Positions 9,526-18,857 of a DNA stretch of 64,000 nucleotides are shown here, in pieces. The position numbers and the translations under genes were made by a program. The first letter of the stretch is position 1; every line of letters starts with the position of its first letter. A model generated the notes under the pieces. The model had not been told where the DNA came from. It made no database searches and saw only the letters and a program-made list of their open reading frames with translations. Source of the stretch: Bacillus sp. FJAT-28004 (GTDB lineage: Bacteria > Bacillota > Bacilli > Paenibacillales > Paenibacillaceae); the NCBI RefSeq assembly GCF_001280845.1, contig NZ_LGHP01000001.1, forward strand, positions 71,302 to 135,301, written 5' to 3'.

Positions 9526-11160
9526 ATGAAGATGAAAAAAGGGTTAATTTACGGTTCTATTTTGACATTAGCTATGTCTACTGTAGCAGGCTGCAGCAGT
9601 TCGGAGAAGAAGCCTGTTTCAGAAGCAGCGACACCGGAACAGGGTCAAGACGGCAGACCAATGGAGGGCAATGTATACCTTACTGGTCTTCCGATAGTAA
9701 AAGATAAATATTCTTTTAGTATTTTTATGCCTGGTGATACAAGTCTGGATGAAAAGGAAGCTTATCTAAAAATAGAAGAAGCAACTAATGTAGATGTTCA
9801 GTGGGACATGCAACCGTGGGCATCGGTTAACGAAAAGAAAAATCTGATGTTCTCGAGCGGTGATTATGCAGATGTTATCGCAAGCTGGGTGCTTCAGGAA
9901 ACAGAAATTATGAAGTATGGCCCAAAGGGAGTATTTATTCCTTTAGAGGATCTAATTGATAAGTACACTATAAATATAAAGAAAATGTTTGAGGATGTTC
10001 CGGAAGCGCGCAAAGCTGTAACAACGCCAGATGGTCATATTTACACGATACCACTTGTACAACAGCAAGCGAATACGAAAGCAGTTTTGCACATTAACAA
10101 GCAGTGGCTGGATAAATTAAGCTTGGACATGCCAACAACAACAGATGAACTTTATGAGGTGTTGAAAGCATTCAAAAACAATGATCCTAATGGTAATAAT
10201 AAAAAAGATGAAGTTCCTTTATCCTTTGAAATAAACGGTCCTAACAATAATCAATTTGGTTTCTTTGGATTTTTCGGCAGAGTAGATACGCCTAATCATC
10301 TTGCAGTTGAGGATGGGAAGGTATTATACACGGCAGTTCAACCAGAATGGAAGGAAGCCGTTAAATGGTTTAATAAGCTGTGGAATGAGGGTTTGCTTGA
10401 CCTTGAAGTGTTTACTCATGATACAGATCAATGGAAAGCTAAAGGGCGGCAAAATCCACCAATCTACGGTGTAACCTCTGATTGGGATGGCGTTGAGTCG
10501 CTTGGTGAAGAGAACTTTAAGCAGTATGGGATATTGCTTCCAGTAACTGCGCCAAATGTTGAGCAAGCCGAGTGGCCGCAACCGGACCCAGATGTGTATA
10601 GAGCACAATTTGCAATTACTTCAGCTGCAGAACAGCCTGCTGCGATTCTCAGATGGTTGGATCAATTGTTTCCGGCTATTACAGAAGAGGGTTTAAATGA
10701 AACGCTGTATGGCAAGGAAGGCGAAGGATGGATAAAGACAGAGGACGGAAAATTTAAAGCACTGGCAGTATCAGAAGATCAAGCTGAGTATGCCAAAATA
10801 ACAGGTTTTCCTAATTATTGGCCTTTTGATTTAAGTAAAAAGACAGAAGGAGTATATATGGGGCCGAATGCTGTAGCAGGGGAAAACTACAAGCTGTATA
10901 CGCTTGCTGAAGCCTATGCTCCTTTTCTTACAAAAAATCCTTTTCCTCCGATCTGGCTAACGCCTGAACAACAAAATGAAGTTTCTACAATTCAAACAGA
11001 CATCCAGAAAGCAACCGACGAAAGGTTTGCACGTTGGGTGACTGGTGAAGGTGATATTGAAGCGGATTGGGATCGCTTCCAAAAAGATCTTGAGAAGATG
11101 GGTCTCTCGAAACTAATTGCGATATATCAGGAAGCTGTGGACGCCTATAACAGACTTTAG
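9526..11160 (+). CDS. Extracellular solute-binding lipoprotein of the importer
   Basis: This 544-residue family-1 type binding protein starts after AAGGGGGG. A signal peptide ends in a lipobox STVAGC (Cys 23), so the mature protein is lipid-anchored outside the membrane. A Ser/Glu-rich tether follows, then the large LipO-type binding fold with W/Y-rich surfaces (AEWPQPDPDVYR, GFPNYWPFDL). Such long binding proteins usually bind oligosaccharides or decorated sugars (family knowledge). It is the third gene of the importer operon and is followed by a 100-base gap containing a hairpin before the hydrolase genes. Confidence 0.9.
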   Translation: MKMKKGLIYGSILTLAMSTVAGCSSSEKKPVSEAATPEQGQDGRPMEGNVYLTGLPIVKDKYSFSIFMPGDTSLDEKEAYLKIEEATNVDVQWDMQPWASVNEKKNLMFSSGDYADVIASWVLQETEIMKYGPKGVFIPLEDLIDKYTINIKKMFEDVPEARKAVTTPDGHIYTIPLVQQQANTKAVLHINKQWLDKLSLDMPTTTDELYEVLKAFKNNDPNGNNKKDEVPLSFEINGPNNNQFGFFGFFGRVDTPNHLAVEDGKVLYTAVQPEWKEAVKWFNKLWNEGLLDLEVFTHDTDQWKAKGRQNPPIYGVTSDWDGVESLGEENFKQYGILLPVTAPNVEQAEWPQPDPDVYRAQFAITSAAEQPAAILRWLDQLFPAITEEGLNETLYGKEGEGWIKTEDGKFKALAVSEDQAEYAKITGFPNYWPFDLSKKTEGVYMGPNAVAGENYKLYTLAEAYAPFLTKNPFPPIWLTPEQQNEVSTIQTDIQKATDERFARWVTGEGDIEADWDRFQKDLEKMGLSKLIAIYQEAVDAYNRL

Positions 11161-11186
11161 TAGTTCACGCTCCATTTAAAGACGCG

Positions 11187-11236
11187 GGGTAGATGGCGGG
11201 TTTGGAGCTTAACGGTGAAAAACTTGGTGTCTACCC
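11187..11236 (+). promoter_or_regulatory. Intergenic hairpin between binding protein and hydrolase genes
   Basis: GGGTAGA (11187-11193) can pair with TCTACCC (11230-11236), with no T-tract after it. Such a hairpin could protect the upstream mRNA end and keep binding-protein message more abundant. No independent promoter was recognised for the hydrolases. Confidence 0.3.
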
Positions 11237-11260
11237 TGTCGTTATAAGGAGGAAAACACT

Positions 11261-12844
11261 ATGAAATATCAAGTATTCAATGCCAACGAATGGTTGTATC
11301 CTGATAGTCTAGTAGACAAGGAAGGCTGTAAAAGTATTGATATACCGGTGGCCAGAGGCAGCTATGCCGCTTGCCAGATTCTGTTCAATGACGTTGATGT
11401 GGAATCGTCTATCGATTGTGAATGTACTGGCGGCAGTGACAACAGAATACAGAACCCGGAAATGTATCAACTGCTCGATATCTATGTAGAGAAGAACACG
11501 GGACCAATCGGGTTCTGCGTTCAAGAGGGAGAGTCAGCGAAAGGGTATACGACACGTCAAGCGCCATTCCGCGTATACGAAGCATTAAATCCGCTGACAG
11601 CGGATGTTCGCACACTTTCGCACACGGAGGCTTTGTACATAGCCTGGAAGATTCCAATGGACATCGAGCCTGGACTGTACAAAGGACAATTGGTCGTTAA
11701 GATCGGGGAACAAACCTGCAGCATTCCCTATCAATTGGAAGTGTTCTCTGCTGTCGTGCCTGAGAAGGAAACGCTGTCCATCATCAATTGGTTTATCCTG
11801 GGGAACATGGCCAAACGATATAATCTGGAGCAGTGGTCCGAAGATCACTGGGCTATGATCCGTCGCTATGGCGAAGTGATGAGGCGAGCACGTCAAACCC
11901 ATTTCTGGGTACCGCTGGATGCGATCGATAAGGAACTGGTCGGTGAGAACCAATATCGCTTTAACTTCGATAAAGCCGAGCGTCTCATTCGTCTCTATCT
12001 TGATCTTGGATTTTCTGGTATAGAAGGCGGATTGCTTGCCGGACGGCAAGAATTCATGGGATCGGAATTTGTCATATGGAACACTTGGAATAACGGCGAG
12101 CCTATTAAAGCGATATCTTACGAAGGATACGCTTTCCTATCTCAATTCTTGCCTGCTTGGAGAGAGTTCTTACAGAAGAATGGTTGGCTGGACATCCTCA
12201 TCCAGCATGTAGCGGATGAGCCTACGGAAAACAGCAAGGAAGAATATCGGATTCTATCCGGCATCGTGAGAAAGTTTATGCCGGGAGTGCCACTGCTTGA
12301 GGCGGTGGAAACCTCTGATTTGTCAGGAGCAGTGGATATATGGATTCCGAAAAACTCTTATTATCAGGAGCATCGCGAGGAATTTGAACGATTGCGGGCA
12401 CTCGGAGACAAGCTGTGGTACTATACCTGCTGCTACCCTGGAGGCAGCTATTTAAATCGCCTATGGGATATGCCTTTGCTGCGGAGCAGATTTTTGCATT
12501 GGGGGAATTATAAGTATGATATGGAAGGATATTTACACTGGGGGCTAAATTGGTGTCCAGATGATAAAGATCCATTCAATCATACCGATATCTTCTTCCC
12601 GCCAGGCGACACTCATATCGTATACCCTGGCATGAACGGTCCGCTCTCCAGCATGCGTTTTGAAGCGATGAGAGCAGGCGCTGAAGATTACGAGCTGTTA
12701 AGAATTTTAGCTGCTAAAGACAAGGAACTAGCTGATGAAATCACAGCTTCTTGCTTGATCAGCTTTAACGAAGTCAACGAGGATCTTGTACACTTTGCTG
12801 ACGCGCACCGCCGATTGCTGCAGGCTGTCTCCAAGTATACTTAG
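11261..12844 (+). CDS. GH123/DUF4091-family glycoside hydrolase, copy 1
   Basis: The 527-residue protein has an N-terminal beta-sandwich (about residues 1-165) and a C-terminal barrel ending in the DUF4091 signature PGDTHIVYPG and SSMRFEAMRAGAEDYELLR. DUF4091 (PF13320) is the catalytic domain of glycoside hydrolase family 123, whose founding member is a Paenibacillus beta-N-acetylgalactosaminidase. The adjacent Asp-Glu pair expected for its substrate-assisted mechanism is present as HVADEP (Asp 319, Glu 320). There is no signal peptide, so it should act in the cytoplasm on imported oligosaccharide. The start follows AAGGAGG. The exact sugar cleaved is not shown; many DUF4091 members are uncharacterised. 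Confidence 0.82.
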   Translation: MKYQVFNANEWLYPDSLVDKEGCKSIDIPVARGSYAACQILFNDVDVESSIDCECTGGSDNRIQNPEMYQLLDIYVEKNTGPIGFCVQEGESAKGYTTRQAPFRVYEALNPLTADVRTLSHTEALYIAWKIPMDIEPGLYKGQLVVKIGEQTCSIPYQLEVFSAVVPEKETLSIINWFILGNMAKRYNLEQWSEDHWAMIRRYGEVMRRARQTHFWVPLDAIDKELVGENQYRFNFDKAERLIRLYLDLGFSGIEGGLLAGRQEFMGSEFVIWNTWNNGEPIKAISYEGYAFLSQFLPAWREFLQKNGWLDILIQHVADEPTENSKEEYRILSGIVRKFMPGVPLLEAVETSDLSGAVDIWIPKNSYYQEHREEFERLRALGDKLWYYTCCYPGGSYLNRLWDMPLLRSRFLHWGNYKYDMEGYLHWGLNWCPDDKDPFNHTDIFFPPGDTHIVYPGMNGPLSSMRFEAMRAGAEDYELLRILAAKDKELADEITASCLISFNEVNEDLVHFADAHRRLLQAVSKYT

Positions 12845-12852
12845 GGTAATCC

Positions 12853-14508
12853 ATGGAGCAGAATGTAATCCTTGAGACAAGATGTCTCCATTCTCTAGTA
12901 AAAATATTTGCTGACGAAGACTTGAAAGAGCCAGCCTTTACCCAGGGGTCTTCACTGATCGGAGAATATTATTCCTTTCAAGTCGCGTATCGATCAGCTT
13001 CGTTCTTCAGAAACATTGTTGTGACCATCGATTCACCGCTTACTCATGATATAACGCTCAGAAGCGTAGGCTTAGTGCCTTCTGAACTGCCAAGTTATGA
13101 AGATCATGACGATTATTTGCTTCGAACGAAGCCTGGCTTGTATCCCGATCCACTGTACGATTTAGAAGGGAATATCGTGAGATCCCTTCCAAACCAATGG
13201 CGATCCGTCTGGATAACTGTTCGAGTTACGGAGAAAGTTGCACCCGGCATCCATCCGATTAGCATTCGGTTCACGAAAGAATCGGGCGAACAGTTAGGTG
13301 AGGAACAATTTCAACTCGAAGTTATTGCCGCTTCATTGCCAGAGCAGGAACTGATTCATACCGAATGGTTCTACTTGGATTGCCTGGCCACCGAGTATAA
13401 GGTAGTTGCGTTCTCGGATTCCCATTGGAAAATCATTGATGCTTACCTAACTAATTATGTCGAATACGGCATGAATATGATTCTGACCCCGTTGTTCACT
13501 CCTCCGCTAGAGATGCATGTCGGAGAGGAACGTCCGACGAATCAATTAATCGGAGTGACGAGAGAAGGAGAGCGGTACACCTTTGATTTTTCACGTTTGG
13601 AGAAATGGATGGAGTTGTGCTTAAGCAAGGGGATCCAATACTTTGAATTTTCTCACTTGTTCACGCAATGGGGAGCGAAACATGCGCCGAAAATTATAGC
13701 CGAGACGGGTGGTAACGAAGAGCGAATATTTGGCTGGGAAACGAATGCTGCTGGTGAAGAATACCGTAGTTTTTTGACTCAGTTTATTCCTGAACTGTTG
13801 AAGCTGATCAGTGCGCGCAGGCTGGAACATCAAGCTTACTTCCACGTATCGGACGAACCGTGGATCGGGGATATGCCATTCTATCAGGATGCCAGTACTC
13901 TGTTGCGCACTTTAATAGGAGATTTTCCCATTATCGATGCGTTATCAGATTACCAATTTTATGCGTCAGGCCTATTATCGCATCCTGTCGTGTCTACAGA
14001 ACATATAGATACCTTTACCGAAAATCATGCGAGTAATCTGTGGGCCTATTATTGTTGCTGCGAGTATAAAGATGGCCTCTCCAACCGTTTTTTCAATATG
14101 CCCTCGGAACGTACGCGCATCATTGGGGCGCAACTGTATAAGTATGATATTCAAGGTTTTTTGCATTGGGGCTATAACCACTGGTACTCGCAGAAGTCGG
14201 TGATCCAGCCAATCGACCCCTTTAAAGTAACGGATGCGGATCATGGATTCCCGTCGGGGGATGCGTTTCTCGTGTATCCGGGTAAAAGCGGGCCTATCAG
14301 CTCTATCCGCTTGGCTGTGATGCGTGAAGCCATGCAGGATGTAAGAGCACTCAAGCTGTTGGAAGGGCTGATCGGCAAGCAAGAAACGATGAAGTGCTTG
14401 GAAGAAGACTTGCAAGAGCCGCTTACTTTTAGACGCTACGAGAAGCGTTCGATGTGGATTATAAACATGCGTGAACGCATCAATCGATTGATCAAAGATC
14501 GTATATAG
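12853..14508 (+). CDS. GH123/DUF4091-family glycoside hydrolase, copy 2
   Basis: This 551-residue paralogue begins 8 bases after the first copy. It has the same order, an N-terminal beta-sandwich then a barrel, with the catalytic-type pair in HVSDEP (Asp 334, Glu 335) and the C-terminal DUF4091 signature PSGDAFLVYPG, SSIRLAVMREAMQDVRALKLL. The two copies are clearly divergent, which argues for different linkages or successive steps rather than a recent duplication. It has no signal peptide, hence a cytoplasmic enzyme. The substrate is inferred to be a glycan with N-acetylhexosamine-like residues by family only. Confidence 0.8.
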   Translation: MEQNVILETRCLHSLVKIFADEDLKEPAFTQGSSLIGEYYSFQVAYRSASFFRNIVVTIDSPLTHDITLRSVGLVPSELPSYEDHDDYLLRTKPGLYPDPLYDLEGNIVRSLPNQWRSVWITVRVTEKVAPGIHPISIRFTKESGEQLGEEQFQLEVIAASLPEQELIHTEWFYLDCLATEYKVVAFSDSHWKIIDAYLTNYVEYGMNMILTPLFTPPLEMHVGEERPTNQLIGVTREGERYTFDFSRLEKWMELCLSKGIQYFEFSHLFTQWGAKHAPKIIAETGGNEERIFGWETNAAGEEYRSFLTQFIPELLKLISARRLEHQAYFHVSDEPWIGDMPFYQDASTLLRTLIGDFPIIDALSDYQFYASGLLSHPVVSTEHIDTFTENHASNLWAYYCCCEYKDGLSNRFFNMPSERTRIIGAQLYKYDIQGFLHWGYNHWYSQKSVIQPIDPFKVTDADHGFPSGDAFLVYPGKSGPISSIRLAVMREAMQDVRALKLLEGLIGKQETMKCLEEDLQEPLTFRRYEKRSMWIINMRERINRLIKDRI

Positions 14509-14519
14509 GGGGTTATTTT

Positions 14520-16274
14520 GTGCTGAATATCTCGGAATGGCATGAGACGATGCTCTATCATAGGGTGCAGCCTTGCGGTCCGGTGCCTACTGTCGAAGAT
14601 GAGGAAGGCATATATCCGTATGTGAGCTATTGTGAAACCGCTAAGAGACCAGACCTTTGCAGGTTCCGGATGATGGCTATCGAGAATGAATGGATCAAGG
14701 TCACAGTCTGTCCCGATCTTGGCGGAAAGGTTCATTCGTTGATCGATAAATCGAGTGGCAAGGAGATCTTGTTTCATTCGGGATCGATTCGTCCAGTCAG
14801 AATATTGCCTCGAATGGCTTTTATAAGCGGTGGTATCGAAGTCAGCTTTCCTATCGCCCATACACCAGTACAGATTGAGACCATTCACGCCTGCGTGAAG
14901 CAAATAGGAGATCGGCTTTACATATGGTGCGGAGAGCAGGAGATCCGTTACGGTATGCAATGGACCGTTGAATATTCGCTTGGGTCAGATGATCGCTATT
15001 TGACTCAGAGAACGTTATTCCATAATCCGACCTCACAAGCGCACTCCTGGATGTCTTGGTCCAATGCAGCTTTGCCGGCACGGTCTGATTCGCAATTTCA
15101 TTTCCCGTCTGGGCAAGTATTGCGTCACGCAGATGTTCTTGAAGAGATCGAGTGGGAGAAGAACCGTGAATACCTGCTCGCTGATTATGACAGGATGCAA
15201 GGTTTCTTCTGGAGAACCACCGATTGCCATGCATTCGGGGTATATACGCCAAGTCTCGGCACCGGTTTGTACCACATTGCCGATCCAGTGGAAACACCCG
15301 GCATCAAGCTGTGGATATATGGAAATGGACCACATGAAGAGTGGGCTGAATTGTCAGTTGCCCGAAGAGAGAGCTATGTTGAGATTCAGGCAGGCCCATT
15401 AGTAGAGCAATCGGATAATGACAAGCTTAAACCAGGTGAACGCCACTTGCATACGCAATATTGGATACCTAGCTCCAAGCCGCTCGACATTCGCGAGTTG
15501 CAACTTCCCGAGCCTCAATTAATGGAGGCGGAACTTATCCCGTTATTTGACTGGGCTCCACATACGATGACAGCACCGTGGAGCAGACTTGTCGAAGCTT
15601 ATCGGCTTGGGAAATCGGATCTGATTCCGAATCCGCCAGGGGCTGAGGAATGCGTGTGGCCGCCTTCAGGTATGGAACATCTGGGGGAAGCAATGGAGTG
15701 GGCATCTCAGTATGCTGATGAAGATAAGCGTGCTCAGTGGACGTATTATTTAGGAGTATGGTTGGCAGGGCGCGGAGACATAGATGAATGCCTTGAGCTT
15801 CTGAACTCGGTCGAGACCGATTGGAGCTGCGCTTTTCTGGGGAGGCTGTTGCGGGTAAGCAAGCAAGATTATGCGGCTTCACTGGAAGCTTACCGCAAGA
15901 TGGATTCTCCCGCTTGGGCTCTTCACCCTCAAGTATTCATCGAAAGAGATATCACACTGTCTCATATTGGTCCGTCTACCCTTGAGGAAAGGGAGCAATG
16001 GTTTGAACAAGTCGATTCGCTTCTAGATGACGGACTAATGGAAAGGAAAGCATGGTTCCTTTTTGACAAAGGCGCGCTACTCGAAGCAAAAGCAATATTG
16101 GAACAGCATCCGTTTGAGAAGGTGCATCAACGATACAAGCGTTCTGAGTTGTGGCAGCTCATTGTGCAATCCATGCAAAGTACGGAGACTAAGGTTCCCG
16201 ATAATCTAGGTGAAGATGATCTGGAGACTTACGGCGCCTATAGAGTGACCGAGTCACTCGCTGTTGAGCAATGA
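14520..16274 (+). CDS. DUF5107 protein with mutarotase-like fold and helical-repeat C-terminus
   Basis: The 584-residue product starts at a GTG whose ribosome binding site (AGGGGG) overlaps the previous stop codon, indicating translational coupling to the second GH123 gene. Residues about 30-320 match the DUF5107 pattern (PDLGGKVHSLIDKSSGKEILF, ISGGIEVSFP, LYIWCGEQEI), a galactose-mutarotase-like beta-sandwich found beside glycosidases. The remaining ~250 residues are alpha-helical with TPR-like repeats. It may bind or epimerise the released sugar, or be a hydrolase accessory; the activity is unknown. It is the last gene of the block and is followed by a terminator. Confidence 0.75.
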   Translation: MLNISEWHETMLYHRVQPCGPVPTVEDEEGIYPYVSYCETAKRPDLCRFRMMAIENEWIKVTVCPDLGGKVHSLIDKSSGKEILFHSGSIRPVRILPRMAFISGGIEVSFPIAHTPVQIETIHACVKQIGDRLYIWCGEQEIRYGMQWTVEYSLGSDDRYLTQRTLFHNPTSQAHSWMSWSNAALPARSDSQFHFPSGQVLRHADVLEEIEWEKNREYLLADYDRMQGFFWRTTDCHAFGVYTPSLGTGLYHIADPVETPGIKLWIYGNGPHEEWAELSVARRESYVEIQAGPLVEQSDNDKLKPGERHLHTQYWIPSSKPLDIRELQLPEPQLMEAELIPLFDWAPHTMTAPWSRLVEAYRLGKSDLIPNPPGAEECVWPPSGMEHLGEAMEWASQYADEDKRAQWTYYLGVWLAGRGDIDECLELLNSVETDWSCAFLGRLLRVSKQDYAASLEAYRKMDSPAWALHPQVFIERDITLSHIGPSTLEEREQWFEQVDSLLDDGLMERKAWFLFDKGALLEAKAILEQHPFEKVHQRYKRSELWQLIVQSMQSTETKVPDNLGEDDLETYGAYRVTESLAVEQ

Positions 16275-16299
16275 CGATTATTCATAACTAATAAAATAT

Positions 16300-16367
16300 G
16301 CCCTGAGGTAGATTAGAGTATAACCTTATTTATTTGGTCGTGCCTTTTTACCTTTCAGGGCTTTTTT
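16300..16367 (+). terminator. Likely terminator of the GH123 operon
   Basis: GCCCTGA..GGTA (16300-16310) pairs with TACC..TCAGGGC (16350-16361) around a long loop, followed by six T. Bases 16368-16515 contain nothing recognisable. Confidence 0.6.
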
Positions 16368-16515
16368 GTGTTCATAAACAAGAAAAGTATTTCCCCTCAT
16401 TCGATTTTCGTGGCACAAATTTGTTAAGCGAACGGGCAAGATAGCTGAGCAAGGAATAAGATAACGCTTGTCGAACGAAAGGTGTAGACGTGAAACTTAA
16501 ATTCGCGGAATGAGA

Positions 16516-17565
16516 TCAAGTCTGTGATAAATAATAAGCATACTCCAAAGGGAATTTATACACGGAACCAATCCCGCCGCGTTGTTTCCTCTTCAACTTA
16601 CGATAAATGGATTTTTGTGGCTTGCCATTGACTTCAATGATCCATATATCTCCATCCTTATCAATGGCTAAGTCAAGGCCGATTTCCCCCAATAAACCCA
16701 TCCTTTCGTCTAATAACTGAGCGATCCTTATACTTAATAAGCTAATCTTTTGATATAGGGACTCTTTGTCCGAAGAGTGACGTGACAAGACTTCGAGTAC
16801 TTCATCCATCTCATGGATGTTCTCAGTGCGATTTGTAATATAAAAGTGATAGGGAGCTATTCGGCTTATCCCTTTTGTAATCTTCCAACAGCCCGTCGCT
16901 TCTTTTTGCACGAGTATTCTAAAATCAACAACCTTATCATCTACTCTCGCAAAGAAAATCATTTGTTGAATGAGGAACTTTTTGTTAGCAACAAGTTGAC
17001 CGATTTCTTTGAAAAAGCCGTTCACGTTATAGGACGTGTACAGGGGGGTAAACGTATCTTCATAAATCTTGAATAGGTGATGTTCTGTCTTTTCAACCAT
17101 ATAGACTTTCTTTCCCTGATTCCCATAGCAGGGTTTAAGTATTAAAGGCTTCTCTTCTTTGAGTAATTCTCGAAGCTGATCCGGATGATAGAGCGATGTC
17201 TCCGGCACATATTGCCCAAGATCACTGTTTCTTAGCTCTAGGTATAACTGCCATTTATCTATTTGGGTTACACGATTAAAGCACTTATGTGGTCCAAGAT
17301 AGGTTTCCAAACGCTGAATCATTGGTGTCTCCTTTTGATAACAACGGTTATAGACGGCATCGGGAAAGCGAAATATTTTTTTTAGCCACGTTTTATTTTC
17401 CAAGCATAAGCCTCGAATGGTTCGTTTTTTCCAATGAATGTCTTGGGAAGTAAAGGTGAAGAGCCGGACGGGAAGTCTCCCTTTATAGCGTTCATAGGTT
17501 TGAAGAATCGGTTTGAGATCTTTGCCTTTCGATACCATAATTCCTATCAAAGGGATCTTCTTCAT
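16516..17565 (-). CDS. YheC/YheD-family spore-coat-associated ATP-grasp protein
   Basis: This protein of about 350 residues matches the endospore coat-associated YheC/YheD family. It opens with IPLIGIMVSKGKDLKP. Its ATP-grasp elements are PLILKPCYGNQGKKVYMVEK (nucleotide binding) and LLGEIGLDLAIDKDGDIWIIEVNGKPQK (metal-ligand loop; read as two pieces, GEIGLDLAID and IWIIEVNGKP). The frame extends to an ATG at 17583, but a GGGTGA precedes the second Met at 17565, which is preferred with modest certainty. The biochemical substrate is unknown for the family; B. subtilis members associate with spore coats. Single gene, convergent with the GH123 operon. Confidence 0.82.
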   Translation of the reverse strand: MKKIPLIGIMVSKGKDLKPILQTYERYKGRLPVRLFTFTSQDIHWKKRTIRGLCLENKTWLKKIFRFPDAVYNRCYQKETPMIQRLETYLGPHKCFNRVTQIDKWQLYLELRNSDLGQYVPETSLYHPDQLRELLKEEKPLILKPCYGNQGKKVYMVEKTEHHLFKIYEDTFTPLYTSYNVNGFFKEIGQLVANKKFLIQQMIFFARVDDKVVDFRILVQKEATGCWKITKGISRIAPYHFYITNRTENIHEMDEVLEVLSRHSSDKESLYQKISLLSIRIAQLLDERMGLLGEIGLDLAIDKDGDIWIIEVNGKPQKSIYRKLKRKQRGGIGSVYKFPLEYAYYLSQT

Positions 17566-17762
17566 GCTTCTAATCACCCACATATGTCATAGTAAACTTT
17601 TTAACAGATTACGCGGACGAGACGCTAAGTGTGTGGGACATATTTGTATGTCTATGAAAATAGGTTATTTTCCAAGAGTCATTTGACCTCACGGTTTAAA
17701 TAGTATGGAAATACAATGAATATTAGGCAACAGACTTAAAATTATGAAGAGAGGTGTTTGGA

Positions 17763-18683
17763 TTGGGAGTTTTCCCTGTAACGGTATTTGCTTATGTTAC
17801 CAATCAAGGAGAAAATACAGTTTCGGTGATAGATACGAGAACTGACACGGAAATACTTCGAATAAACGTCGGAACGGAACCAACGGGTTTAGCTCTGACT
17901 CCTAACCAGAGAAGATTGTATGTGGCCAACAGCGGTGACGGCACGATCTCCGTAATTGACACCCTAACGAACGCCGAGATCCTCCCACGTATTAATATCA
18001 TGTCGGCAGGTATGTTTGCCTCGCCGGATGGTGAACGTTTGTATACGGCCAATTCGGGAGGAAATACAATAACCGTCATTGATGTAGCTACCAATACCCA
18101 GATTGGTCAACCAATTCCGGTTGGGACAAATCCTACGAGTATTCTCATATCGCAAGATGGTACAAGAGGTTATGTCGCAAATTCGGGCGAAAATACGGTG
18201 TCAGTGCTCAATTTAACGACGAACAGTGAAATCACGCGTATCCCAGTCGGGAATACCCCTGCAGCAGCGACCATAAACCCTAGGCTTCCACGGGTATATG
18301 TAACAAATGTGCAAAGTAACAATCTATCGGTTATCAATACGAACACAAATACTGAAATCCTCCCTCGTATTCCAGTCGGAACTAACCCAATTGTCGCGAT
18401 ATTCATGTCTAATGGAGAAAGAGCCTATGTAACGAACTCACAGAATAACAATTTATCTGTCATCAATACAGCGACAAATTCGGAAATTCTCCCTCGCATT
18501 CCAGTGGGTGTCAGGCCATTTACGCTTGCATTTACTCCGGATGGCACACGAGCGTACGTGACAAACCAGGGAGAGAACACGGTATCCATCGTTGACACTG
18601 TAAGGAATGTGGAACTCCCTAGACGTATTCCGGTAGGCAATGTACCCTTTAGCATTCTTATGGCAAGAATTCCGGTTAGGTAA
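17763..18683 (+). CDS. Seven-bladed YVTN beta-propeller protein
   Basis: The product has about 306 residues and consists almost entirely of seven repeats of about 42 residues, each of the form YVTNxxxNTVSVIDTxTNxEI followed by PVGxxPxxxxxxPDGxR. This equals one complete seven-blade YVTN propeller. The GTG at 17754 overlaps the Shine-Dalgarno AGGTG, so the TTG at 17763, six bases after it, is preferred. Only a short hydrophobic lead (GVFPVTVFAYV) is present, with no proper signal peptide or anchor. YVTN propellers occur in surface-layer and spore-surface proteins and bind partners or ligands. The neighbouring coat-type gene suggests a spore-surface role (inference). Confidence 0.8.
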   Translation: MGVFPVTVFAYVTNQGENTVSVIDTRTDTEILRINVGTEPTGLALTPNQRRLYVANSGDGTISVIDTLTNAEILPRINIMSAGMFASPDGERLYTANSGGNTITVIDVATNTQIGQPIPVGTNPTSILISQDGTRGYVANSGENTVSVLNLTTNSEITRIPVGNTPAAATINPRLPRVYVTNVQSNNLSVINTNTNTEILPRIPVGTNPIVAIFMSNGERAYVTNSQNNNLSVINTATNSEILPRIPVGVRPFTLAFTPDGTRAYVTNQGENTVSIVDTVRNVELPRRIPVGNVPFSILMARIPVR

Positions 18684-18754
18684 CAAAGTACAATAAGCGA
18701 GACGTGATTATTTAGACTCATATACCGCTGCGAACGATTTACTATTATTAAACA

Positions 18755-18805
18755 TAACGAATAGACCATCCATGAGATGGAGTTTTATGGATGGTCTATT
18801 CGTTA
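18755..18805 (+). terminator. Perfect 19-bp inverted repeat, terminator-like
   Basis: TAACGAATAGACCATCCAT (18755-18773) is matched exactly by its reverse complement at 18787-18805 with a 13-base loop. There is no T-run of the usual length after it, only TTTAG, so it may be a terminator of the propeller gene or a palindromic element. Confidence 0.5.
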
Positions 18806-18857
18806 TTTAGTGTAGGGCATACCAAGGTTTGAATTGCACATAAGTTACTAACTTAAA

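Noticed and set aside
11585..12049. 154-codon minus-strand ORF inside the first GH123 gene
   Set aside because: Antisense to the hydrolase, no ribosome binding site and no domain.
14436..15335. Minus-strand ORFs of 100-174 codons opposite the DUF5107 gene
   Set aside because: The plus strand holds a coupled gene with family motifs; the antisense frames have no motifs or sites.
17764..18680. Tandem DNA repeats across the YVTN gene as a CRISPR or satellite
   Set aside because: The periodicity is the coding repeat of seven propeller blades with divergent codons; there are no identical repeats with unique spacers.
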